DNA of 64,000 nt from Sambucus nigra (Eukaryota; Streptophyta; Magnoliopsida; Dipsacales; Adoxaceae): assembly GCA_949130495.1 (NCBI GenBank), contig OX422208.1:643210023-643274022 (forward strand), in the 5' to 3' direction. The notes beneath the pieces were generated by a model, which saw only the letters and a list, made by a program, of their open reading frames with translations, was not told the origin of the DNA and did not search any database. A program made the position numbers and the translations under genes. Every line of letters begins with the position of its first letter. The first letter of the stretch is position 1. Shown here piece after piece: positions 1 through 11,390 of the stretch.

Positions 1-2110
1 ACGAAGCTCCTCTCAACTGGTCGAATAAGTCATCGATTCGAGGCAACGGATACTTATTCCGTATCGCGACCTTATTCAACTCTCGGTATTCCACACACAA
101 TCTCAGTGAACCGTCCCTCTTCTTCACAAACAAAACTGGAGCGCCCCAAGGTGAGGTACTCCCGCGAATAAAGCCCTGGCCTAACAGCTGCTCTATCTGA
201 TCCCGTAACTCCCTCATCTCAGCTGGAGCCATACGGTACGGTGCGCGTGCTATAGGTCTCGTACCCGGTAGCAAATCTATAACAAAGTCTATCTCTCAAC
301 TGGGTGGTAAGCCTGGTATCTCCTGAAACACATCCGAATACTCCCTGACGACTGGGATAGAGTCTAAAGGAATCACTACCTCCTTAGAGGTATCCTCCTC
401 AATGTAATACAGATGAGCGGTCGATCCTCCCTCTGGGCGAGGCATCGCCACTACAAACATCTCTTGCCCCGGAATGGCAAAAATAATGCTCCCGCTGAAG
501 CAATCAATCATGGCCCTATATGCTACGAGCCAATCCATACCGATGATCACATCGTGAACATGCATGTCTAACACTAACATGTCTGCAGGTAATACCAAAC
601 CACCAATCTCTACCCCCACTCCCCGGCATATAAAGAAAATAAGTGACCCACTCCCCAATGGTGAGTCGACACACGTCACTGTGCTCTCTGCCGTAGCTAA
701 TAATCCTAAAGCTTTCCCGAAGTGTGTAGCTATAAAACAGTGTGTAGTACCCGTATCAAATAATACCCGACCCGTAGTGCCATGGATAGGAAACGTACCC
801 TCGATCGCGGGCGGTGCCTATGGAACTGCAGCCTGGTGGACGTTGTAGACACGTCCATACTGTAGCTGCCCCTGCTGAGCTGGGACTGCTGGAATGGGTG
901 GCAATGCTGCCATCTGTGGCGGTGCGGGAAGAGCGGCGGGAAACATAAGCCTCTGTGGCTCCTGGCGAGCACCCTGCTGCTGCTGCTGTGGGGCCCTGCC
1001 CCTATCAGGACAATCCTGTCGCTTATGGCCAGTCTTGCCACAAACAAAGCACTTCCCTGGGAAGTTCCCCCCTCTCTGTCCCCGACCCTGATGGCCGTTA
1101 CCGTTCCTCCCTTGGCCCTGCTGGCCCTGGTGAAACTGCTGCCCATTCTGCCCCTGTTGTCCCTGATGGCCGTTTGGACCCTGATGGCCCTGACGGAAAC
1201 CTCCCTGTCCCTATCTGTAGTTCCCTGACCGAAACCTCTTATTATCCCCCTGCTGGGAGCCCTGCTCATTCTGTCTCTGCCCCTGACCAGATTGCGCCCC
1301 GCTGGCACCATGTCCTCCAGTCCTGCCCTGATGGCTAGACTCCCCCGACCGCTTGCCCTCGGCCATATGAAAACGGTGGTCCTGGCAATGCAACAATGCA
1401 GCGTTAACCACGTCAGAATAAGTGGCCAACGATAGGTTCCCTAGCAGATGCTGGCGGATCCTCCAAGTCAACTCGTCCGTGAACTTCTCAAACTTCTTCT
1501 TCTCTGTTGGTATCTCGTCTGGAACGATGTTCAACAGATTCGTGAACTCGGCCTCATACTCGGCTACTGTCTTGCCCTTCTGCTTCAGACTCATCAATCT
1601 CCTCCTCATTTCCGTATGAACAGCTGACGGAAAGTACTTGCGGTCGAACCGCACCCAGAACTCCTGAATCGTGAGAGTATCCCTCTCCTCCATGGTGGTA
1701 ATAGACTCCCACCACTGTAGTGCAGATCCAACTAGCTTGAAAGTAGCTAGCACCTGCTTCTGAACATCCGTGCACTCATACATTCCTAAGTGCCTCTGCA
1801 TATCCTTCCTCCATTGGCTCGAGACTACCACATCTGAGCTACCTGCAAACTCTGGCGGATGCGCTTTCTGAAAAGCGTCACGTACACGCTCCCAAGCAGA
1901 CGGGAATGCATTAACCTGTACTGGCGCGGCAACCGGCGCCTGAGGTGGTGCCTGCTGAACAACGGCAATGGCGGCATTTACCGCTTGGGCTACTATAGCT
2001 GCAACCTCAGCGGCGTTCATCATGCCCTGAACTGGAGCGGGCTGGGGTTCGGGCGTTGCATCCCTGGGAACTCGTCGTGCACGTCGTGGAGGCATCTGAA
2101 ATAAAAACAA
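1..2110 (-). pseudogene. gag-pol: T1 gag-protease-RT polyprotein, three nonsense codons
   Basis: The frame starts at 2110 or the ATG just after it and stays in one register to the window edge. The gag core (about residues 70-220) has the plant retrotransposon gag pattern ending in FTNLLNIVPD. A CX2CX4HX4C knuckle (CFVCGKTGHKRQDC) lies near 1000-1050. The protease has an intact DTG motif near 750. RT begins near 250 with [10 protein letters not shown]. Three in-frame stops break it: TAG at 1211-1213, TAG at 818-820 and TGA at 296-298. Each can be explained by one C-to-T change (CAG or CGA) and no indel is needed. The element is therefore recent but inactive as written. Catalytic RT residues lie outside the window. 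Confidence 0.85.
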
Positions 2111-2263
2111 AGTTTATAAGTTCGCTGTTATAAACTTAATAAAGCTGAATAACGAAGCATACACAAAAAGAGTACAACAGTCCTAAAATATAGGGCTCTA
2201 TATCAAAGAAACGTAGCGGAAACATAATAAGCCGTCAGATCCTAAAGGACACTAGAACCTGAT

Positions 2264-2275
2264 GCTCTGATACCA
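2264..2275 (-). other. T1 primer-binding site
   Basis: On the minus strand the LTR terminus TGTCACA is followed after two bases by TGGTATCAGAGC. This is complementary to the 3' end of initiator-methionine tRNA, the usual primer of this lineage. It fixes the LTR boundary and the orientation. Confidence 0.85.
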
Positions 2276-2277
2276 CC

Positions 2278-5231
2278 TGTGACATCCCGACTAATTAAAT
2301 ACCGGGTAGCTACTCCTTTATTAAATTAATTCAAAATGCTAAGTTGGCTCAGTCAATAGCATCACTGTCGAAAACATTTTTATTATTACTAACCACCTAG
2401 TATTTAAAAAGTAAGTTGCCAAATTTTAATATAAGTCTGATTAACATGCAACAAGTGTAATAAAGAATAACAACACCATTCACTATACTGAAGTAAGACG
2501 AATAACCATCACATAGTGTAAATAAAGTCTGGAGGAAAACTCCTCACTACAATCCCATACTGAAATAAATAACCGAATACTAAAACAATACAAATCATAG
2601 TCTGAATACTGTAATGTAAAAGATGTCTCTAATAGAAATGGGCAACATGCCCTACAACTGATAGATAGTGACTCTGGAATCCAAAAGATGGAAGCGTCTA
2701 CAAGCAAATCCCTGTAGCTTCCACAAACAGCTACAGCTCGTCACCTGAATGAGAATCCTATGCTTGGTGTCCCTGTGGCTGGGCACCTAAAATGGTTTTA
2801 CAAGAAAAAGATTTGAAAAGAAAACGGGTCAGAGCCCGAATGTGGAGTTATATTTTAAAAACCTGCAAGTGCTTTAAAAACATTTAAAACATTAAATGCA
2901 AAGTACATGTTAGGACGTGCACTCACATGATATTCTCACCTCTCGTCTAACTGTGCACTCCCAACGTAAGTACCCATCTAGAGTGATACAGACTACTAGC
3001 TACGTGACAACATATCTAGATAGACTATCATAGGTCCTACCCTTATTACTCGGTTCCCTTAACATAATAACGCTCGTAATTAAGTAGGGGTTTAACGTAA
3101 CTCAGATGTGTCAATATGCAATATATATAACTATCAGTTAACTCGTTATATTTCTCGAAACAATACCGTAATTATATTCACATCATTAACATGAAGGTTC
3201 TCATTAATTAAGTGTATATTATTCACATCACAAATATACAGTATAAGCACCCCGAGAACTAAGCTGCGGTGCACACATACTCTGCTATCCATCCCGGTAC
3301 ATCACGTACATAAGGATTACATATTCCGAATCTCTCAGGAATAGTTCACAGATAACAACATCACAAATAATTGAGGCGAACACAGTCACATCACATGGGT
3401 CACGCACATACCTACGCTCCCACGATCAGCGGACTTATTAATATCCCAATAAGTCGTTCTATGGCCTATGTTCATCAAGGTAACTAGTCTAAATCCGGGC
3501 AACACAAGGATTAGAGGGCCCTAAGCGAACGCAAACCTCCCATGATAGCAAGTATGGTAGGTATGTCATACACACAATTCATATACCAATACTAAGTAAA
3601 CACACATCTTAGTAATCCCGTAGTTTAATCGTAGTACATATCGCTTTCTCGTACTAACTTATAATATCTACAACTTTTTATTATTCCGGTTTATCATCAT
3701 ACGTGCCATAATCTATTCTCACGTCGTAGTAGACATTCACGTCTCAACCCAAACGGTTCATTGAATTAAATCTCTCGTATATAAATTTACTCCTCGTAAT
3801 AACCCAAAAGTCCCAAATCTATCCTTACATCATCAAGGAATGTTAACTCTACCCTCGAACCAGTTTACGGGACTCTAAAAATCAAAACAGTCCAAAAAGG
3901 ACCAAACTGTCAACTCGTTAGAAGTCTCGTTCGAACGAGATCCCTCTGTCAACTCGTTAGAAGTCTCGTTCGAACGAGGCTGTTCGAACGAGATTCCAGT
4001 TCGTTCGAACGAACTGTACCTTCTAACGATATCTCGTTCGAACGAGATATCGAACGAAATCCCTTTTCGTTAGCAGCGACTGGTCAACTCGTTAGAAGCT
4101 CGTTCGAACGACCTGGGTAGGGGCTTCTAACGAGCTACCAGATTCGTCCCAGATTTTCTAAGTTACGTTTCTCACCATTTTTAACACCTCAATCCTTCTC
4201 CAAAGTTCGTTCTAACAGAGTTTTAAGTCCTCTAATCATACTACAACATGCTAAGGTCATATACTAACATCTTTTAATACATTAATGCATCCTAAACATC
4301 ATTAAATCACAAGATTTTATACTATTCCCCAATTTTATCAAGAACATGAACCCTAGATTTATATCATCATCAAATCCCAGAATTTAATCCGTTTTAATTT
4401 CTTCTAATCACAATTAACATGAGAGAAATCATCTACCTATCATTCTACATGCAATTCTCATCAAAATTTTCAAGTTCTAAACTCCAAACTACATGGGTTT
4501 TCATTCATCTTTCAAGAACAATTAAAATTCCTCAATTTCTAACATGAAAGAGACATTCTCTGAAATTAAATGGAATAAAGTCACTTGCCTTGGTTCGATT
4601 TCTGATTTTGGTGTAGGTTTGGTAGAACTTTTCTGCAGAATTTCTTCTCTCCAAGCTTCCTCTCCAATGGTGGCTTAAGGTGGCTAGGGTTTTGATTTGG
4701 GAACTTAGAAACCTAATTGATAACCTCCGTAGCTTAAAGGGTTAAAGTGGGTTGGATAGTGGGTTTAGTGGGTCAATAATCAATCAGATTAAGACTCCTA
4801 ATTTTCGTCACTTTTAATTCCTCAAAATGTAAAATTACCAAAATACCCTTTAAGTTGCCGGTATGGCCTAAAAATACCCCGGAATCCAAACTACACCCCC
4901 GGGTAGTGTTTTCTGACTATCTCGACCCTTCCGGACGCGTTGGCGCATTCAAAACGACCATACGGTTTATAGATTTTAAATTCACTTTATATAATCAAAA
5001 TATTACACCGTGACGCGGCGGTCCCACGCGTCTAAAAAAAATTTCTAAAATGCCGTATATAAATCTCACGACAACTTTTATCATACCAAATACATATATC
5101 AAAACATGTATGCACATAATCAAATACCAACTCGCATCTCGTTAGTATTTATAACCCGGATTAATTTCCAATTAATACGCATTTAATTAATTAATCCCAA
5201 AAATAAATAGCCAAAAGTACGGGGTATTACA
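2278..5231 (-). repeat. T1 5' LTR (2.95 kb)
   Basis: Runs from TGTGACATCC to GGGTATTACA in plus orientation, so the ends are TG...CA. The inner end is set by the PBS and the outer end by the switch to T2 integrase sequence. About 2954 bp, within the long-LTR range of Tekay/Del elements. It contains a cluster of TTCGAA-centred palindromes (3926-4125) and no gene. Confidence 0.8.
3910..4125. repeat. Cluster of CTCGTTCGAACGAG palindromes inside the T1 LTR
   Basis: The 14-bp perfect palindrome CTCGTTCGAACGAG occurs at 3926-3939, 3965-3978 and 4033-4046. Related half or shifted copies lie at about 3982, 3999-4014 and 4100. The copy at 4027-4052 extends to a perfect 26-bp palindrome. Direct repeats of CAACTCGTTAGAAG precede several of them. 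It could be a regulatory array or hairpin-forming DNA; the sequence does not show which. Confidence 0.8.
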
Positions 5232-8200
5232 AGTACTTCCTGGTTATAAGTCTATCTCCTCCAATGCTATATTTCGGTAAGCTAAGTCTTCCATGAGATT
5301 CATCCTCAAAGACGACACGTGGAACACATCGTGAATCCCCTGCAAATACTCCGGTAAGGTAAGCCTATATGCAGCCGACCTTACCCTCTAAATAATGGGA
5401 AAAGGCCCCATATACCTAGGTGTAAACTTCCCTTTCTTCTCAAATCGCATCACTCTCTTCATGGGAGATACCCATAACAACACCTAATCACCCATGTCAT
5501 ACTCCAAGTGTCTCTAGTTCACATCGACGTAAATCTTCTGACGGTCCTAATCTAATCGAATACAACTCATGATTAACTCAATCTTTGCTAACATATCCTG
5601 AATCATGTTTGATTTGAGAAGCTTATTATCCCCTACCTTTATTCAATACGAGGTCGAATAACAAGGTCTCCCACATAAGTCCTCAAAAGGTGTCATGTTA
5701 ATAGTAAATTGGTACGAGTTATTATATGAAAACATTAACAACGATAAGTATTGCTCCCAAATACCCTTAAAATCTAGAATACACATCCTCAGCACGTTCT
5801 CCAACATTTGATTCACCCTCACCATCCACCCATCGATCTATAGGTGATACGCCATGCTCAAATGCAACTCTATCCTCATCACCTCTTGAAAACTCTACCA
5901 GAAGTGGGATACAAATATCATATCCCAATACTAAACAATATTGAGCGAAACCCCATGTAATCTCACTATCTCTCCAATAAAAAGTTAGGCATTTTGCCCA
6001 ATCATGAATCCACCCAAACTTTTAAGAAATGAGCTATCTTAGTCAACCTTTCCATAATAACCCAGATGGAATCATTACCCCCTTGTGACGTCGGTAATCT
6101 TGTGATGAAATCCATCAATATACTCCCATTTCGACACCAGAATCTTCAATGGATATAAAACTCTAGATGGCCTTTGATTATTAACCTTTGTTAACTAATA
6201 AGTGGTGCACCTAGATAAAACTTTATTATATCCCACATCATACCCGCTCATCAATACTTCCTTCTCATATCCTGGTACATCTTATCCCTTCCTGTATGCA
6301 CCGAGAATCTTGACACAAGCAAATACTTTATAACTGCGTATCATAGGTCCTTGTCATATGGGATAATCAACATCCCATTGAAGTGTAAGTCACCCTTATG
6401 ACTGACTTAGTAAGACTCCCCTCTTCCTGTAAACAATTGATGTATCCTCTCCTGACAAGAAGGATCACCTGCCTGTGCTATTACAACCCTCTAAATGATC
6501 TCGAGTGTGATGGTCATCACTGCCATATAGAACTAGACTACCTTCTCTTCTTAATGAACTCATCCCACTTCACCTTCTAAACTGCTTCCAACAGCCCCGC
6601 AAGCATACGACTCAATGCATTTTCCACAAAGATAGCCTTTACTAGATGATAATGAATGTCAAACTTGTAATCCTTCACGAACTCAAGCCATATACGCTGC
6701 CTCATATTCATCTCCTTCGGCATGAAAAGATACTGCAATGATTTTTGGTCTGTGAATAATCGAAGCTTCCCCTCAATAAATAAATCCTCCAAATCTTCAT
6801 GGCAAAAAAAAATGTCGCTAACTCCAAATATTGAGTGGGATAGTTCTTCTCATAGGGCTTAAGATTGTGAGATGTAAAATCTATAGCCCTTTCCTCCCAT
6901 TGTAGAACTCCCCCAAGTCCCTGTGAGGATGCATCGGTAAAAACAAAGTACTCCACTCCTCCCATAAGCAATGCGAGTACTAGTGCTGAAGTTAACTTGT
7001 CATTTATCTCATTAAAAGCTAACTGACAGTGATCATTCCAAACAAAAAGTACTCCCTTAGGATTTAAATTCATCAAGGGATACGTAATTCGAAAACCTTC
7101 TAATAAATATACAACAGTAACCTACTTATCCTAGAAAACTACGAACCTATGTCGGTGTTGTGGGATGGCCCCACTCCCTTACCAAGGAACCTTTAATTGG
7201 ATCCACTGAAATCCCCTCCCGGAGACTATATGATCCAAGAATTTTGCCTCCACTAACCAGAATCCACACTTCTCGAACTTTGCATACACTTGATTGTACC
7301 GCAAAGTCTGAAGAACCATATGTAAATGCTCTGTGTGCTCACTCTCTGTTCGAGAATAAACCATGCCATCTATGAAGACAATGATAAACTAATACAAGAA
7401 ATCCCTGAATACTTGGTCCATGAGATCCTTGAAAATTACTGGTACGTTAGTTGGCCCAAACGACGTGACCCTGAACTCATAAGACTCGTATCTCGTCAAA
7501 AAAATCTATCTTAAGTACATCTTGCTCCCTGATACATAACTGATGGTACGCTGATCTCAAATCAATCTTCAAGAAGTAGGCTGATCCTCTCAGCTGATTG
7601 AACAAGTCATGAATATATGACAATGGATACTTGTTCCGAATTGTGACATTGTTCAACTCTCGATAGTCAATACACAAACTAAATGACTGATTTCCTTCTT
7701 CACAAACAGTACTAGCGCACCCCAATGTGAGGCATCCCTATGGATAAAACCCTACCCCGAAAGCTACTGAATATGATCTCTCAAATCCTGCATCTCTGAA
7801 GGAGCCATATGATAGGATTCATGCGCTATCGGCCTAGTCCCCAACACTAAGTCGTTTACAAACTTAATCTCCTGACTTAGCGATAACCCCGGTATCTCCT
7901 GAAATACATCAGTCTAGTCCCTAACCACGGGGATCAAATTTAGCGAGATGACTATACCCTTCGAAGTCTCCTCCTCGATGTAATACAAATGCGTGCTCGA
8001 CCCTCCCTCGGGATGAGGCATCACCATAAGAAACATATCCTACCCTAGAATAATAAACACAATAGTCCTACTATAACTAGGGTTGTGTTTTTTTTTTCTA
8101 ATTTTTCAATTTTTCGATCCGATTTTGAAAAGATTTTTTATTAACGATTTCCGATTTTCCGATATTTTTGAAAAAAATTGGATCAAAAATCGATTTTTTT

Positions 8201-9203
8201 TTATATCTTGAATTTTTTATTTTTGCCGATCCGAATTTGCTAAATTCGTTCCGATCCGAATTTTGGAATTATTTTCCGAAATATTATCCGAACTATTTTC
8301 CGATTGTTTTTCCAAAATATTTTTCGAAGTATTTTCCTATTTATGTTTCTGGAAAATTATCGAATTTTTCGAATTTCTGAATTTTGCCGAAAATTCTGAT
8401 TTTGCCAAAAAATTCGAATTTGTGAAAAAAAAAACAATTCCAAAAAAATTTGGATTCGGCACGCCGATTTTTTTGCCGATTTTTTCGAATTTTTTTTCAA
8501 AACATGCTTTTTCGATCCGATCCGATCGAAATACAACCCTAACTATAACATTCCACCACCGCTATATACGTCGCTAACCAGTCCATACTCAAAATATAAT
8601 CATACTCATACATATTTAAAATGAGCACATCCGCTACTAAGCATAACCTTTCATTGTCCACATCCACTCCTCTTCAGCTGGAATGAATAAGAGCCCCACT
8701 ACCCAACGGTGAATCTACGATCATAATAATATCAAACGATGTATCCACTAAACTCATCTCTCACACGAATCTAGTGATAATAAAATAGTATGACATTCTT
8801 ATGTTAAATAACACGCACCCCATGTAGCCATGGACAAGAAACATTACATCAACTACTGGCGGCGCTGGTGGCAAAACTGGTCTACAAATATTATATACAT
8901 GCAAAAAATTTAACTGCCCTTACGGGGGAAATAATGCTGAAACTAATGGTGGTGCTGGAAGCTGTGGTAACTAATGCCCCTACTGAGCATCCTGTTGTTG
9001 ACTCCTAACCCTATTCGAGCATGCACGTTGTATGTGCCCCTGCTCCCGCACATACAAAACATATCCCTGGAAATTTTTTTTGCCACTAGCCCTAACGAGT
9101 CTGCTTCTATTGCTGGACCCACTGGACCTGATAACCATAGCTCTGGTGGCCTCTAGTCTAGTTCCTCTGGCCTTGACGATCCCGAGGAGCATGCTGTTGG
9201 CCC
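5232..9203 (-). pseudogene. gag-pol: T2: degraded Tekay/Del chromovirus internal region
   Basis: A minus-strand relic in many frames. From right to left: a poor zinc-knuckle region (about 8960-9080), protease surroundings (7870-8900, interrupted by a MITE), RT (about 7180-7720), RT/RNase H (6577-7076) and integrase with its C-terminal part (5232-5830). The order and local peptides match T1 and other chromoviruses, for example GKFTPRYMGPF and HDVFHVSSLR near the integrase end. Frameshifts and stops are frequent. The catalytic FIDD box of RT reads FIDG near 7350, so one essential aspartate is lost. Much older than T1. The remaining 3' part and 3' LTR would lie left of the window if T1 inserted into it. 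Confidence 0.8.
8078..8541. mobile_element. hAT-type MITE, 464 bp
   Basis: Inserted in the T2 protease region. The ends are TAGGGTTGTG...ATACAACCCTA, giving short inverted termini starting TAGGGTTGT. The octamer ACTATAAC is repeated directly on both sides (8070-8077 and 8542-8549). An 8-bp target duplication with such termini is the hAT signature. The inside is very AT-rich with many CCGATCCGAATT-like words and has no transposase, so it is non-autonomous. Confidence 0.85.
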
Positions 9204-9266
9204 TCTCCAAAAGGAAATGCACATGTGAAAATAAAATACTCATAGAATTACGGGGTATTACAATGT
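9204..9266. other. Chromovirus LTR-end scrap between short direct repeats
   Basis: CTCTCCAAAAGGA occurs at about 9207 and again at about 9266. The bases between them include ACGGGGTATTACA, identical to the outer tip of the T1 LTR. It looks like filler DNA left by a deletion or repair event. Confidence 0.5.
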
Positions 9267-9413
9267 CTCTCTCCAAAAGGAAAAAGCTATGGATAAGTGG
9301 AGAGACAAAAAAAATTCCTTTTTGGGCGCAATCAATCTAAATGCTCTCATGATTAGATTTACAGCTTGTTAGTGTCCCAAAAAATTGAAATCAAATGTTG
9401 GGAGTCCCAAAGC

Positions 9414-9458
<45 letters not shown>

Positions 9459-10084
9459 TTGAAGGGAATATAAAAAATTTGTACATTTACAAGAATGGTT
9501 TATTCTAGTAAAGAACAAAAAGTTAGTAATTGGTCGCATCCACACGTATAATTGCATTTGGTGGGACCATTGCCAATGATAAATCAAGCATACTGAATAG
9601 AAAAAAATTGAAATATTCTTGGATCTAAAAGTACAAAAACAATTACAGGTACATGAAATATACCAAATTTGGTTATAGCATAAATCATTCATCGAATGGC
9701 TAAAATGAACACTATGTGTGAATAACAAAATTGGTTTAATCTAAATTTAACCACTAAAACATATGTAAACATATATTTTGATAAATAAGGCTATTCACAA
9801 CACATTGGTTTAGACATAAGCCTACAACAATAACTCAAAACAAAGAATTTTTTCCATTGACGCCAGAAATTGGAGGTCACAAAAACAAAAAAATATATTA
9901 TCAATTTCTTTTAATTGAATAATAGGGGTTCATGGTTAAGGGTTGTGTCTTGATCCATTCAACCACAACCATGGATTCAACTAAGAGATGAATGACTATC
10001 CTGTTTGCGCTCTGAGTAGAGAGCCCCTACAAATGGACAACCATTGTTTTTTTAAAAAGACAAAAAAATAATGGGAATATGCAT
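9267..10084. other. AT-rich non-coding stretch
   Basis: No recognisable gene. Contains an (AT)n tract at 9416-9455 and short inverted words around CCACAACCATGG near 9945. Some of it may be decayed transposon sequence, but I could not assign it. Confidence 0.5.
9416..9455. repeat. (TA)n microsatellite
   Basis: About 40 bp of uninterrupted alternating T and A. Confidence 0.95.
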
Positions 10085-10800
10085 GTAAGTGACGAATTTA
10101 TGGAATGTATTCTACATAAAAAATGTGCTTTTGCTCTGAAGAGAAATAGTCATCATGTTAAGCCATTTTCAAAAGTGATTCCTCATAGTGTTAAAAGATT
10201 TGAATAGCCTCTTAAGCTTTCTCTCTCAGCTCCACGGATCTAAGGGTAATTCCCTCATCTAAAAAGACTTCAAGGCCATAATCCTCTGGGTCACCTTGCC
10301 AATGCATAAAAACATTATTGAACTTATTCAATTCTCTAAGATCCTACAAGTGTTGTTACTAAAAATATTCCTTCTATTTTACTGTAAAGAAACCATATTT
10401 TGAATTTTCGTTGATTTTTCTTTAAAGTATGCCATATTATTTAGCAGATGAAAATTTAGTTTGTTTTCTATACTCTGCTCCTTGAAATGATTGCGTGTTG
10501 AGGCTTACCCCACCACATGCTCAAAATTAGACATATATGAGATTTCAGACATATCTCATGATGAAATCTTATATGAGTGGGACTCAGAATCAGATACCTC
10601 TGATGTGAGATGATTTTCATGTTTAATACCATGGAAATTCAATCACCTTCATACACTGAGTCATAATCCATGACTCTTAAAGATGTTATTGGGGAAGAAA
10701 TCACTTTCACCAATGACCAACTTGAGGACATTCATAACGAAAAACAATTGGTTTGGAAGGAGGAAATTTATAAATTATCAAAATTTAATTTTTTTCTCCA
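10085..10800 (+). other. Coding-like fragments of unknown origin
   Basis: Three plus-strand stretches read like protein: about 10093-10208 (ends in SVKRFE before a stop), about 10530-10610 (acidic, rich in Ser/Asp, WDSESDTSD), and about 10670-10790 (EEITFTNDQLEDIHNE). They are in different frames and separated by stops. The pattern suggests a decayed mobile element or virus-like polyprotein, but I do not recognise the family. Confidence 0.3.
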
Positions 10801-10869
10801 CTCGTATATTTGAAATTTTTGTTGGAAATACGACTGCTGGTTCTACCGAAAATGAAACAACAGAAATTG

Positions 10870-11390
10870 TCAGAGAATGGCCACTCGTTTGAACGAGCCT
10901 ATGGTCGTTTGAATCACTATTTCCTAATTTTTCCAATATTCATCCCAAAACTTCCACAATTACCATCAAGACTCTAATAAAAGTCAATTATAGACATAAA
11001 ACCAATTATAACTTACGAGGGAAAAATAATAAAATATTAGGCACGGGTATTACATTCTTCCCTCCTTAGGATATTTCATCCCCGAAATTATTAATCCACC
11101 AATTATTTAAGTTTATAGGATTTTCCAACTCTCATTCCGAGTCATAGAAATCCTCCAAGACAAACTCATCAAAAGCCTTAATAGCTAAGATCACCTAACA
11201 CACTCTTACACAGGGGTTGTCACCAAAGGCCTAACACGCGAATTGTTCCAACACTCACCATCATGCTAATCATCAACATCTCATAGCCGTCCCTGTGTCT
11301 CCACTCACCTGATAATCACATTCAATCATGTCCCAATACTATCTTGGTAGTACCCAAAGCATATCAGTGCCACTATCGGGTAATGCTTTT
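10870..11390 (-). mobile_element. T3: LTR tip, polypurine tract and 3' remnant of a chromovirus
   Basis: An LTR end GGTATTACA at 11054 is followed by TTCTTCCCTCCTTAG. On the minus strand this is a purine-rich tract directly before the LTR, so this is the 3' end of a minus-strand element. TCATCCCCGAAATT just beyond is the usual 3' untranslated motif of such elements. The LTR part contains CTCGTTTGAACGAG (about 10883), a mutated form of the palindrome in the T1 LTR. Coding sequence beyond 11100 is too decayed to read. The element is cut at 11390 by element A. Confidence 0.6.

Larger units (their letters stand above)
1..5231 (-). mobile_element. T1: Ty3/gypsy chromovirus, Tekay/Del type, cut by window edge
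   Basis: Minus-strand LTR retrotransposon. Reading right to left: a long 5' LTR (2278-5231), a primer-binding site, gag, zinc knuckle, protease and the start of reverse transcriptase, which runs off the left edge. The long LTR, the gag type and the DTG protease fit the Tekay/Del chromovirus lineage. The LTR abuts integrase coding sequence of T2 at 5232 with no T2 LTR or polypurine tract between them. I infer that T1 inserted into the integrase end of T2. The flanking pentamer at 5232-5236 is agtac; its partner lies outside the window. Confidence 0.85.

Noticed and set aside
1859..2104. Plus-strand open frames across the T1 gag region (also 564-848, 894-1338)
   Set aside because: Shadows of the minus-strand gag-pol frame; no domain of their own.
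8168..8577. Phe/Ser/Tyr-rich open frames of 70 and 104 codons
   Set aside because: They lie entirely within the AT-rich hAT-type MITE and its flank; low complexity.
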